39,464 bases of DNA from Candidatus Amesbacteria bacterium RIFCSPLOWO2_01_FULL_49_25. Its GTDB lineage: Bacteria > Patescibacteriota > Microgenomatia > CAZETR01 > Amesbacteraceae. Where the stretch lies: assembly GCA_001773725.1 (NCBI GenBank), contig MEXP01000003.1, positions 26,781-66,244 on the forward strand, given 5' to 3'. The notes under the pieces are model-generated. The model made no database searches. It was not told where the DNA came from and saw nothing but the letters and a program-made list of their open reading frames with translations. The position numbers and the translations under genes were made by a program. Positions 1-9,113 of this stretch are shown here, one piece after another; the first letter of the stretch is position 1; every line of letters begins with the position of its first letter.

Positions 1-2
1 CA

Positions 3-428
3 CAAAAATTCGAAGCTGGTACACTCCCACTGGCAGAAATTGTCGGTTTGGGAGCAGCCGTCGATTATTTACAAAAAATCGGCATGGTCAATGTTCGGCG
101 GCACGAAGAGGACCTCACTAATTACGCCCTGGCAAAATTTAAGAAATTAAAGAACATCGTAACTCTTTACGGGCCAACCACACATCGTGCAGGAATTATT
201 ACCTTCAACGTTAATGGAATCCACGCTCACGACGCTGCGCAAGTTTTAGATGAATACGGAATCTGCGTCCGTTCCGGACAGCATTGCGCAACCCCGGCAA
301 TTACCAGATTCGGTGTCCCTGCTATGGTCCGAGCTAGTTTTTACATTTACAACACCAAGTCTGATATCGACTATTTAATTTCCAAAATTCCCGAAGTATA
401 TGACCGACTACACAGAGATAATTCTTGA
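3..428 (+). CDS. sufS: Cysteine desulfurase SufS-like, C-terminal part (5' end outside window)
   Basis: Frame open from the window edge (QKFEAGTLPLAEIVGLGAAVDYLQKIG...); contains the SufS/CsdA catalytic-loop motif VRSGQHCATP; next gene is sufU-like. Confidence 0.93.
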   Translation, partial: QKFEAGTLPLAEIVGLGAAVDYLQKIGMVNVRRHEEDLTNYALAKFKKLKNIVTLYGPTTHRAGIITFNVNGIHAHDAAQVLDEYGICVRSGQHCATPAITRFGVPAMVRASFYIYNTKSDIDYLISKIPEVYDRLHRDNS

Positions 429-720
429 CCATTACCGCCGCCCCCGCCATCAGGGGATTTTGCCATCACCATGTCTTTCGGCCACGGTTTCAAATTCATC
501 CTGCGGTGATTCATTGACTGTTTATTACCGGATAAAATCTGGCAAAGTCACCGATTTTAAATGGCAAGGGGTTGGCTGTGCGATTTCTCAAGCCGCCGCC
601 AGTATTGTGTCCGATAAAATCATAGGAAAGCCAATTTTTTCCGTCCGCCCCTTACGTGTTAATCCAGCCCGGGCGGCATGCGCATCATTAGTTATCAAAG
701 CCATCCTCGATGCATGCTAG
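400..720 (+). CDS. sufU: SufU/IscU-like Fe-S scaffold or sulfur-acceptor protein, short form (106 aa)
   Basis: N-terminal YTEIILDHYRRPRHQG, SSCGDSLTVYYRI, GVGCAISQAAASI and terminal RAACASLV match the three-Cys plus Asp pattern of SufU/NifU-N; overlaps the sufS end. Confidence 0.88.
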   Translation: MTDYTEIILDHYRRPRHQGILPSPCLSATVSNSSCGDSLTVYYRIKSGKVTDFKWQGVGCAISQAAASIVSDKIIGKPIFSVRPLRVNPARAACASLVIKAILDAC

Positions 721-1285
721 AGTAATTTTTCTAAAAAGATTATCCAAAAACTATTGGCTCTTACAGCTTACTAAACCGGAAGGGCTTAATTTTAAGGCCG
801 GCCAGTATATCAGTCTTAAAGTTCACCCCGACGGTCACCGTCGCTCCTATTCACTCTCCGATCCTCCATCTTCATCTCACATGAATCTCCTCGCAGACGT
901 TTCCCCCATGGGTCTCGGTTCAAAATATATTTTATCTCTTCATCCCGGATCCCTTGTCGATTTTATTGGCCCCCTGGGTAAATTCATCAAAACTTCAGAT
1001 GGCTTGTTTCTTGCGGGGGGCAGCGGAATAGCTCCTTTCTTATCTATGCGGGCTGGCCCCATTCTCTGGTCCTTGCACCGTAAATCTGAAGTTTTCGACA
1101 CAGGTCTCAATCCTTTAATTTTTTATACTCGCGATTTTCTCACCCAATACCTCAAATCAATCCAAGACCTAAAAAATTATCATATCTATCTTTGTGGGAG
1201 CCGCCCTTATGTCTCCGGCATGACAAAATTACTTATTTCCCTTGGTGTTATTTCCACTCAACTTCACGCCGAAAAATTCGTCTGA
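710..1285 (+). CDS. FAD/NAD(P)-binding oxidoreductase (ferredoxin reductase-like), 191 aa
   Basis: RSYSLSDPPSS (flavin-binding RxYS), LAGGSGIAPFLSM (NAD-binding) and IYLCGSRPYVSGM motifs of the FNR superfamily. Confidence 0.85.
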   Translation: MHARVIFLKRLSKNYWLLQLTKPEGLNFKAGQYISLKVHPDGHRRSYSLSDPPSSSHMNLLADVSPMGLGSKYILSLHPGSLVDFIGPLGKFIKTSDGLFLAGGSGIAPFLSMRAGPILWSLHRKSEVFDTGLNPLIFYTRDFLTQYLKSIQDLKNYHIYLCGSRPYVSGMTKLLISLGVISTQLHAEKFV

Positions 1286-1287
1286 TG

Positions 1288-1305
1288 TGTTAATATTTTG
1301 CTGTG
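1288..1305 (+). promoter_or_regulatory. Extended -10 element 6 nt before a GTG start (leaderless-type promoter)
   Basis: TGT-TAATAT-tttgct-GTG. Confidence 0.55.
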
Positions 1306-1572
1306 AAATATACGCCCGGGTCGGGCAAGTTGCCTAAAAAAACCAGATATCAAGTCAAAGTTATTGCCAGCAAGTGCATTGGAGCGGCATCATGCGCGGC
1401 TGTGGCCGCCATGACCTTCCGTCTTTCCAACTTAAACAGCAAACAACTGGCGGAAATTATCGACCAGGACGGCAACGTGGACGAAGAAAAGCTCTTAGCA
1501 GCTCAAAGTTGTCCCACTTTGGCAATAGAAGTCTATGACACCAAAACTCACAAAAAAATCTGGCCCAAGTAA
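1303..1572 (+). CDS. Small ferredoxin with three cysteines (GTG start)
   Basis: CIGAASC...SCPTLAIEV: C-x5-C...CP pattern of monocluster ferredoxins; no fourth Cys. Confidence 0.8.
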   Translation: MKYTPGSGKLPKKTRYQVKVIASKCIGAASCAAVAAMTFRLSNLNSKQLAEIIDQDGNVDEEKLLAAQSCPTLAIEVYDTKTHKKIWPK

Positions 1573-1861
1573 AATAACGGTGATGACTACCCTCCGCCAG
1601 ATCATGGATCCCGAATTGCATATCAACATAGCCGACTTGGGTCTAATCTACGGCGTGGATATCTCTCCTACTACAGTTACTGTTACATTTACACTGACTT
1701 CCCCCGGATGCATTTTGGCCGGCACTATCCATAAACTTATTGAAAAGGCAGTTAAAAAAGTGAGTGGAGTAAAGGAAGTCAAGTTGGAATTGGTTTGGGA
1801 TCCAGCCTGGACCTCAGACAAAATCGCGCCGAAATACCGTGCCGAATTTGGCTTCGATTAA
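1535..1861 (+). CDS. sufT: MIP18/DUF59 family protein (SufT/PaaD-like metal-sulfur assembly factor)
   Basis: TTLRQIMDPELHINIADLGLIYGV...SPGCILAG...VWDPAWTSDKI is diagnostic of the DUF59 family. True start may be downstream of 1535 (e.g. the Met of VMTTLRQ). Confidence 0.88.
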   Translation: MTPKLTKKSGPSKITVMTTLRQIMDPELHINIADLGLIYGVDISPTTVTVTFTLTSPGCILAGTIHKLIEKAVKKVSGVKEVKLELVWDPAWTSDKIAPKYRAEFGFD

Positions 1862-3103
1862 TTAAAGCCCCCAATACCACCCCCCCAATTTTTTTGAGTT
1901 CCACATTCTGGGCACATCGACCACTACCGGCCTTCCTTTAAACATTCTTTTGATCATGTTTTCGCCCCACTCCCCATATTCTTTATGGGCAACTCCCAGT
2001 AGAACCGCATCTACTTTGCTATGAGGAATTTTATTGTTTTCGGGCATATACGGGTCGTGTTCAATTACTCTTTTAACGCTTTTTTTCAGGTTGTCAGACA
2101 CCTCCCTCATTTTGGAGTTTCTAAAATCCGGTACATTTTCTTTAAATGTCAGCCCCAAGACTAGAACCGTTGACCTACTTGGTATTTTCCCGGTTTCTAC
2201 CAATCCGTTGATTACCGCATTTTTCACTTGTTCCACCATGTGTTCATTCACCCGTCTGGCATCATCTATTAACTGGAAATAATAATTCACTTCCTTAGCT
2301 TTAGTTGATAAATAATAAGGATCCACGCCAATGCAATGCCCTCCGACGAGACCCGGCTTAAATCTTAAAAAATTCCATTTTGTCCCAGCTGCCTCCAGAA
2401 CTTCGTGGGTATCAATCCCCAGTTTGTGAAACAAAATTGAAAGCTCATTCATAAAAGCTATGTTTATATCCCTTTGGGCGTTTTCAATAACCTTAGCCGC
2501 TTCAGCCACTTTCAACGAACTTACAGGTACAACATTGGCCTTAGTCACAACCAACTTATACAAATTTGCCGCCCTCTTTAAAGTTTTGGCATCGTTCGCA
2601 CCAACCACTTTATTAATCGATTCCAGTCTATGCTCCCTGTCTCCGGGGTTAATTCTTTCCGGGGAGTAGGCTACTCCAAAATCTTTGCCCACTTTGAGAC
2701 CCGATTCCTTTTCCAAAATTGGGATACAAATTTCTTCTGTTGCTCCGGGGTTAACAGTTGATTCATAGGTCACCATTGCACCCCTTTTTAAGTGTCTCCC
2801 AACAATTTCACTTGCCGCGATCAGCGGGGAAAAATCAGGCTGTTTTTGCGAATTTACCGGTGTAGGTACGGCTACAACAAACACTTCAACGTTTCTCAAA
2901 TCTTTTGGATCGTATGTATATTGAACCGTTTGTAAATCTTTAATGTCCCCACCCTCATTAGTGTCGTCAATTCCTTTTTTCAGCTTATTAATCTTGTTCT
3001 TGTTAATATCAAATCCAATTACCTCTTTTCCCACTTTCGCAAACCCCACCGCCAGCGGCAATCCCACATAACCCATTCCAATAACAGCCAATTGTCGCCT
3101 CAT
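1862..3103 (-). CDS. Nucleotide-sugar (UDP-HexNAc/UDP-glucose type) 6-dehydrogenase
   Basis: MRRQLAVIGMGYVGLPLAVGFAKVGKEVIGFDIN (Rossmann), VGGHCIGVDPYYL catalytic Cys motif, GLTFKENVPDFRNSK; start set at the internal Met of the listed ORF. Confidence 0.92.
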   Translation of the reverse strand: MRRQLAVIGMGYVGLPLAVGFAKVGKEVIGFDINKNKINKLKKGIDDTNEGGDIKDLQTVQYTYDPKDLRNVEVFVVAVPTPVNSQKQPDFSPLIAASEIVGRHLKRGAMVTYESTVNPGATEEICIPILEKESGLKVGKDFGVAYSPERINPGDREHRLESINKVVGANDAKTLKRAANLYKLVVTKANVVPVSSLKVAEAAKVIENAQRDINIAFMNELSILFHKLGIDTHEVLEAAGTKWNFLRFKPGLVGGHCIGVDPYYLSTKAKEVNYYFQLIDDARRVNEHMVEQVKNAVINGLVETGKIPSRSTVLVLGLTFKENVPDFRNSKMREVSDNLKKSVKRVIEHDPYMPENNKIPHSKVDAVLLGVAHKEYGEWGENMIKRMFKGRPVVVDVPRMWNSKKLGGWYWGL

Positions 3104-3125
3104 TTTCTGGTATAGTATACACGCA
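3104..3125. promoter_or_regulatory. 22-bp divergent promoter region with overlapping -10 boxes on both strands
   Basis: GTATAGTATAC: TATAGT (+, 3111-3116) and TATACT (-, 3119-3114) between divergent starts at 3103 and 3126. Confidence 0.5.
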
Positions 3126-4193
3126 ATGGTCAACAAGGGGACAATCCTGCTTCTCCTTATTGTTTTTTACCAGCTTATCTCCCTTCTCCCTCAATTATCT
3201 GTCCGTTACGACACTCTATATTGGGAGAGTCAGTTTTCTCGCTCCCAATTAATTTACGGAGGCAAAGCCGAAGTCAAACTGTCCGATTACGACCTCTATT
3301 CGATCGTAGGTTACAAGTATTGGCGCGGCGATGATCCTATGCGTCTACACCCGGAAGTTCCCCCCCTCGGTAAGCAAATTATCGGCTTGAGCATTATTTT
3401 GTTTCAAAATCCTGCGGTTATAAATGTTTTTCTTGGGTTCTCCGTTTTGGTTATTTTCTATCTTATTTCCCGTCAAATCTCTCTTTCTCCTTTTGTTTCT
3501 AGTTTGGGAGTTTTTCTCATCTCCCTCGACCCGCTTTTCCGTGAATCTATTACTACCGCAAACCTCGATATAATTCAACTGTTTTTTTTGTCTCTTTCTT
3601 TATTATCGTTTCTCATCGCCCACCGTCACGCCAGCTTGTTCGCTCTCACCTCCATTGCCATTGGTTTAATTATGACAGTTAAATTTTATTTAACCGGCCT
3701 GTTTCTCTTGTGGATCTATTTGGGATATTTATTCTTCCGCCAAGACTTTCAATTATTCAAAAAGTTTATTTACTCACTCCCTTATGTTCTCTTGGGCTAT
3801 GTCTTGCCTTATGCACCCTCACTGATCGCCAATCCGGACATAATCAGTTTTTTGCGCTTCCAACGTTGGTTAACCTCCTGGTGGGCCGGTAATGCTCGCG
3901 CCCCATGGGGAGGTATATTTCATATTCTCATTACCGGGCGCTGGTATACCTGGTGGGAAGGTAGAGGGATAGTTCCAATTCCCCAATGGACCTTGGCATG
4001 GCCAATTTTTTCAGTCATAGGCCTAGCTTCGATTTTCAAATATATAAACTTTCGTCGCCATCCAGTCGGAGTAATCTGGCTATGGACCGCAGGCTATCTG
4101 CTATTATTATCTCTCACCTCGGCTTTTCCTCGATATCTCCTCTTAATTGTCCCCTTCACGATCATTTTGACCCTTCGGCTCGTACATGATTAG
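3126..4193 (+). CDS. Multi-pass membrane GT-C/PMT-like glycosyltransferase
   Basis: Many hydrophobic helices, early acidic loop (YKYWRGDDPMRLHPEVPPLGKQIIG) and second conserved loop typical of dolichyl-P-mannose-protein-mannosyltransferase-like proteins. Confidence 0.7.
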   Translation: MVNKGTILLLLIVFYQLISLLPQLSVRYDTLYWESQFSRSQLIYGGKAEVKLSDYDLYSIVGYKYWRGDDPMRLHPEVPPLGKQIIGLSIILFQNPAVINVFLGFSVLVIFYLISRQISLSPFVSSLGVFLISLDPLFRESITTANLDIIQLFFLSLSLLSFLIAHRHASLFALTSIAIGLIMTVKFYLTGLFLLWIYLGYLFFRQDFQLFKKFIYSLPYVLLGYVLPYAPSLIANPDIISFLRFQRWLTSWWAGNARAPWGGIFHILITGRWYTWWEGRGIVPIPQWTLAWPIFSVIGLASIFKYINFRRHPVGVIWLWTAGYLLLLSLTSAFPRYLLLIVPFTIILTLRLVHD

Positions 4194-5793
4194 AATAGTT
4201 ACGCTGTTTCTCTTTTTATTCATCATTTCTCCGGCCGTCGTCTCTGCCGCTGATCGAAATTTTGTAACTTTAGTAATCCCTGTCAGGGGTCGGGAATATT
4301 GGCGCCAAAGTAAAGACATATCCCAGTTAGAATTCATAAAAACTGCCGTTGAATCCTCCCGCCACCCATCCACCTGGCTGATTCAATACGACGCGCTTAC
4401 AGATAATCAAATCGTTAGTAGCCTCAATTCAATTTCCTCGGCCATAGAACTCGGCCTCTTTTTAGAAGTTACTCGCAACTTAGCCTTGGATAGCTTTGTC
4501 AACTACCCTTGGGAGACCGAAAAATGGGAACGGGCGGACAAGATTTTCCTCTCCGGCTATAGTCCTCAAGACCGCTTTAAACTTATCGATACAGCATTCA
4601 ACAGGTTTAAAAATAAATTCGGTTTTTATCCAGCCAGTGTCGGTTCCTGGTATATCGATTCCCGATCACTGGCTTATATTCATGATCAATATCATGTTCA
4701 AGCTGTTTTGGGCGTTTCGGATCAATACCTGACGGATGGTTATCAGTTGTGGGGCCAGTACGTTGGCGAGCCGTATTACCCCAGCTTAAACAGTTCCCTC
4801 GAGCCCGCCTCAGACCCCCGGAACAAAATTGACATAGTTAAGGTTCAGTGGGCCTCCCGCGAACCCTTGCTCTCATATGGTGCGGGGGTCAAGTTCTCAA
4901 ATTTCAGCGTTCAGGTCAACGATTACGCTCGCTACCACAATCTGGACCAAAAATATCTGGATCGCCTTATCCGTATCTATACTACCGACCTAACTATTCC
5001 CCTGGCCCAAATCACTTTAGGTGTGGAAGTAGGGGAGCTGGAGGAAAAATTCCTGCCCCAGTTTAAAGATCAGCTTCAAGCTGTTTCTCGCTTGGGTTTG
5101 CAAGCGGTTACGATGTCGAAATTTGCTTCTGAGTATCAAAAAATCTATCCGGATACTTCTCCGTCAATGACCATCACCTCCGCCATTGATAACCGAGCCA
5201 TCACTTGGTATCAGTCTCCTCTTTATCGGTCTGCGGTTCTGACCGAAAACGGTCAAAGTCGTTTGGTCGATTTGAGATATTACCATTCCAGTCGCTTCTA
5301 CGACAACGATTGGACCCAAGCCGACTCCCGTCAAAATCTCTACCGGGTCGTTCCAGCTGTGATCGATCAGATTGGGTTGGGCAACTACCAACCCGCCGAC
5401 TTTCCTATTTCTCCTCCCCCCCCGATTCACGACTATTTACCGGTCAAAATATCGTCTATAGATAAACTCAAACAGGCCCTTTATAAACTTGTCCCCGATA
5501 TCCGGACCAGTAAGCTAAACGGCCGTTGGATCATCGGACTGACTGTAAGCCCCGAAAAACTCTGCCTAATGAAATGCACCACTTTCAGATACCCCACCCT
5601 GGAAGCCTTTTTGGGCCTGCGGCGTTTTCTTCGTCCCGATATGAAAATCTACGCCGCCTGGCAGGACACGCTTCCCAATCCACTACCCGGGGAGTTGGTT
5701 ATCAAAAATTCACTATACGGCATAGAAAATCTTGCTACGGAACTTTCCATGCCCAAACTCTTCGAAAATAGTCTCTACCAGATTTCCCGATAG
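4186..5793 (+). CDS. Secreted protein, possible polysaccharide-deacetylase/GH57-like barrel
   Basis: Signal peptide (MIRIVTLFLFLFIISPAVVSAADR); segments TWLIQYDAL, ELGLFLEV and RFKNKFGFYPASVGSWYIDS resemble NodB/GH57-type barrels. Family assignment tentative. Confidence 0.5.
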   Translation: MIRIVTLFLFLFIISPAVVSAADRNFVTLVIPVRGREYWRQSKDISQLEFIKTAVESSRHPSTWLIQYDALTDNQIVSSLNSISSAIELGLFLEVTRNLALDSFVNYPWETEKWERADKIFLSGYSPQDRFKLIDTAFNRFKNKFGFYPASVGSWYIDSRSLAYIHDQYHVQAVLGVSDQYLTDGYQLWGQYVGEPYYPSLNSSLEPASDPRNKIDIVKVQWASREPLLSYGAGVKFSNFSVQVNDYARYHNLDQKYLDRLIRIYTTDLTIPLAQITLGVEVGELEEKFLPQFKDQLQAVSRLGLQAVTMSKFASEYQKIYPDTSPSMTITSAIDNRAITWYQSPLYRSAVLTENGQSRLVDLRYYHSSRFYDNDWTQADSRQNLYRVVPAVIDQIGLGNYQPADFPISPPPPIHDYLPVKISSIDKLKQALYKLVPDIRTSKLNGRWIIGLTVSPEKLCLMKCTTFRYPTLEAFLGLRRFLRPDMKIYAAWQDTLPNPLPGELVIKNSLYGIENLATELSMPKLFENSLYQISR

Positions 5794-5809
5794 TTTATAC
5801 TTAAAAAGA

Positions 5810-7090
5810 ATGAAAAATACTCTTACTCGGCTCTACAATTTGGGTCAGTCCAAAACCGCTAAGAACACCTATATTCTCTTTACTGGCAATGTTCTTGATG
5901 CTTTTTTCGGTTTTCTCTTCATAGTCCTCATCGTCCGAAACGGGCTTTTATCCACCTCCGACTTCGGCATTTTTTCTGCTATCGCCAATTTTGTCATCAT
6001 TGTCTATTCCCTTCTGGATATTGGTATCGGTGGCACCCTCATCAACTTTATTTCATTTCACCACTCCCAAGGCGACGAAACAACGGCCCATAAATATTTT
6101 CAGGCCGGTCTGTTCCTGCGCTTCGGCGCCTCCTTGCTGATTTCGCTTGCCGTTATGGTCTTTTCCTGGCTAATCGGTCCGCGCCTTTTTCTTACTGGCG
6201 AGCTCCAGCCGGTAATTCTCGCCGGCTTGGCTATCCTCACCCTCTCCCTGATCGACGTCTTCGTTTACTCCTTCCAAGCCTATCAAAAATTCATGCTTGC
6301 CGCCCTGGCTTCACTAACTTTTACCACCGTCCGACTGTTTTTTTTGATTTCATTTATGACCTTGGGCCTCACCTTGTCGCTGACTACTGCTATGGCCATG
6401 GTTGCCCTGGCCCCGCTATTGGGTATAGTCCTTTCAGCCTATTATTTCAGGTCTTTTTTTAGCCTCAGGTTACCGGATAAACATATAATCAAGTCTTTAC
6501 TGTCTTTCAGCGGCTGGATGGGGGTCACTCGAATTTTTTCCTCAATTACTGGACGATTGGATGTCCAGCAAATGCTGCTTTTGGCCGGCCCAACAGCTAC
6601 TGGTACATACTCAGTAGCCGCCCGTATCGCCACTTTTTACTCTATCATAATTGGCAGTTTTACTGCCGTTCTGGCTCCCAAATTTGCCGCCGGCCAGCCA
6701 CTATCTCAACTCCAGCCTTTTGTAAAAAAAGCCTTGTTAGTAATTTCTGGGTTGATCGCCGCCATGGTTCTGGGAATTATTATCGCTAGGCCTTTTATCA
6801 TTCTCCTCTTCGGTCAAAGATCGTCAGCTTCCATCTTGCCATTCCAGGCTTTAACCGTGGCGTTCATACCCTTTGTAGCTAGTACTCTGGCCACAACCAT
6901 CATCATTTATAATCTCAAAAAGCCCAAGGTTCTGGGTTTGCTCACTGTCATGCAGCTGGCCTGTGTCTTCTTAGGGAATTTGCTATTCATTCCCCGATTT
7001 GGCAGTATCGGTCCAGCCATCACCTTGGGTATTACTAACCTGCTCGTTCTAATCATCAGCTCTAGCTACGTTCTTTCCAAATGGCGCTAA
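5810..7090 (+). CDS. Wzx-like flippase / polysaccharide biosynthesis membrane protein (MATE/MVF type)
   Basis: About 12-14 hydrophobic helices; N-terminal [46 protein letters not shown] typical of O-antigen flippases; start set at the ATG after a -10-like box. Confidence 0.85.
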   Translation: MKNTLTRLYNLGQSKTAKNTYILFTGNVLDAFFGFLFIVLIVRNGLLSTSDFGIFSAIANFVIIVYSLLDIGIGGTLINFISFHHSQGDETTAHKYFQAGLFLRFGASLLISLAVMVFSWLIGPRLFLTGELQPVILAGLAILTLSLIDVFVYSFQAYQKFMLAALASLTFTTVRLFFLISFMTLGLTLSLTTAMAMVALAPLLGIVLSAYYFRSFFSLRLPDKHIIKSLLSFSGWMGVTRIFSSITGRLDVQQMLLLAGPTATGTYSVAARIATFYSIIIGSFTAVLAPKFAAGQPLSQLQPFVKKALLVISGLIAAMVLGIIIARPFIILLFGQRSSASILPFQALTVAFIPFVASTLATTIIIYNLKKPKVLGLLTVMQLACVFLGNLLFIPRFGSIGPAITLGITNLLVLIISSSYVLSKWR

Positions 7091-8292
7091 AAATTGCAGT
7101 TATCGGTGCAGGATTTGCCGGACTAGGAACCGCTTATTACTTATCAAAAACCGGCCACCAAGTAACCGTCTTTGAAAAAGATAGTCAGCCCGGGGGCTTA
7201 GCGGTTGGTTTCAAAAACTCCAAGTGGTCTTGGCCCTTGGAGAAACACTACCATCACTTATTCACCTCAGACACCGCCATTAAAAGTTTGGCCGATGAAA
7301 TCAGCCACCCCATCGACTTTTACCGTCCCAAAACCTCGACTTTTATAGACGACCAAATTGCCCAGCTAGATTCGCCATTTAGTCTACTCAAATTTCCTCA
7401 GCTATCACTTCCCGACCGCCTGCGTACAGCATTTGGGCTGGCTCTCATGCGTTTTAACCCGGTATATAAACCCTTTGAATGGTTTACCGCCAAAAAATAC
7501 ATTACTACCCTTATGGGTCAAGCCAGCTGGCAAAAACTCTGGGAGCCCTTGTTTATAGGAAAATTCCATGATTACGCAGATCAAATATCCGCCGTCTGGT
7601 TTTATGGCCGGATTAGACCTCGTTCTGCCTCTCTCGGCTACCCCCGTGGCGGCTTTCTTTCTCTAGCCGAATCAATACAATCAGCCGCTAAAAAAAACGG
7701 CGCTAATTTTATTTATAACAAGTCGATCAATAACATATCAGAACTCAGTAAATTTGACAAAATAGTTTGCACACTTCCAACGGCTCTATTTTCCAAAATT
7801 TCCGGCTTGCACTATCCGCCCCTGCCCGGTCTTGGTGCAGTCAATCTTGTCTTGGCTCTCAAAAAACAATTTCTAACAGACGGCACCTACTGGCTCAACA
7901 TCAACGACAGAAATATACCTTTCGTCTGTGTTACCGAGCACACTAATTTTATAGATCCGTCCCACTATGCCGGCGACCACCTGGTTTATGTTGGCAACTA
8001 TCTTCCAAAAGAACACAAATATTACACTTATTCCAACACCAAGCTACTCGAAGAATTTCTTCCGTTCTTACAGCGTATCAACCCAAACTTTGAAAAATCA
8101 TGGATTAGCCGGTCATGGCTTTGGACCACTCCTTTCGCTCAACCGGTTGTTCTTCTAAATCATTATGTCCCCCCCCTCACCACTTCAATTCCCAATGTCT
8201 ATCTAGTCAATATCCAACAAGTATATCCTTGGGACCGGGGAACAAATGGTGCCATCGAGCTGAGCCGTAAAGTAACGGAGCTGATATGTTAA
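7081..8292 (+). CDS. FAD-dependent oxidoreductase (UDP-galactopyranose mutase / protoporphyrinogen-oxidase-like)
   Basis: N-terminal [38 protein letters not shown] dinucleotide-binding motif; C-terminal [27 protein letters not shown]. Confidence 0.82.
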   Translation: MALKIAVIGAGFAGLGTAYYLSKTGHQVTVFEKDSQPGGLAVGFKNSKWSWPLEKHYHHLFTSDTAIKSLADEISHPIDFYRPKTSTFIDDQIAQLDSPFSLLKFPQLSLPDRLRTAFGLALMRFNPVYKPFEWFTAKKYITTLMGQASWQKLWEPLFIGKFHDYADQISAVWFYGRIRPRSASLGYPRGGFLSLAESIQSAAKKNGANFIYNKSINNISELSKFDKIVCTLPTALFSKISGLHYPPLPGLGAVNLVLALKKQFLTDGTYWLNINDRNIPFVCVTEHTNFIDPSHYAGDHLVYVGNYLPKEHKYYTYSNTKLLEEFLPFLQRINPNFEKSWISRSWLWTTPFAQPVVLLNHYVPPLTTSIPNVYLVNIQQVYPWDRGTNGAIELSRKVTELIC

Positions 8293-9113
8293 AAATAATT
8301 GCCCACTGCATGGTGAAAAACGAAGAGAGGTTTATTTGGTACGCCTTAAATTCCGTTCTGGACTTTGTAGATAAAATTATGGTCTGGGATACTGGCTCAT
8401 CGGACAAAACAGTTCCCATTATTCAACTCTTAAAATCCCCAAAAATCGAGTTTAAAGAAGTAGGATCTGTGGACATCCACTCGTTCACTGCCGTTCGTCA
8501 ACAGATGCTCGAAGTCACACCGGGAGAGTTCACCTGGCTAATGATATTAGACGGTGACGAGATTTGGCCGCAGTCTTCCATCAAGTCCACAGTCCAATAT
8601 TGCCGTCTCCATCCCGACTGCGAATCAGTCGTTGTTCGAACCCGAAACCTGGTGGGAGATATATATCACAGCCTTCCTGAGTCCACTGGTCATTATCATT
8701 TAACCGGCCGGGTTGGCCACCTCAGCCTTCGCTTTCTAAATCTCAAAGCCATTCCCGGTCTTCATGTAGCCAGACCTCACGGTCAGCAAGGCTACTTCGA
8801 CCAAAACAACCAGCTAGTCCAAGAGCATAAAGCCCCAAATACTAAATTTCTGGACATCTTCTATCATCACGCCACCCACCTAAACCGCTCTTCCATGAGC
8901 CTCAAGGTCCCCAAGCGTCAGCTCAAATACAAGCTCAGCCTCGGTGCTAAGTTACCTTTATCCGAAATACCATCAATCTTTTTCATTCCCCACCCCCAAG
9001 TAGTCCCTGATGCTACCCTCCCCGCCCCCATATCTTATTGGATAAAGTCCGTAACTCTTTCCCCTCTCAAACTCATTAAGAGTACCCTCGCACTCCCTCA
9101 CCAGGGGTATTAA
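8286..9113 (+). CDS. Glycosyltransferase family 2-like
   Basis: [38 protein letters not shown]... and ILDGDEIW (DxD-like). Confidence 0.8.
   Translation: MLKIIAHCMVKNEERFIWYALNSVLDFVDKIMVWDTGSSDKTVPIIQLLKSPKIEFKEVGSVDIHSFTAVRQQMLEVTPGEFTWLMILDGDEIWPQSSIKSTVQYCRLHPDCESVVVRTRNLVGDIYHSLPESTGHYHLTGRVGHLSLRFLNLKAIPGLHVARPHGQQGYFDQNNQLVQEHKAPNTKFLDIFYHHATHLNRSSMSLKVPKRQLKYKLSLGAKLPLSEIPSIFFIPHPQVVPDATLPAPISYWIKSVTLSPLKLIKSTLALPHQGY

Noticed and set aside
2034-2669. Plus-strand ORFs 2034..2282 and 2460..2669
   Set aside because: Antisense to the strongly supported nucleotide-sugar dehydrogenase; no SD, no recognisable protein.
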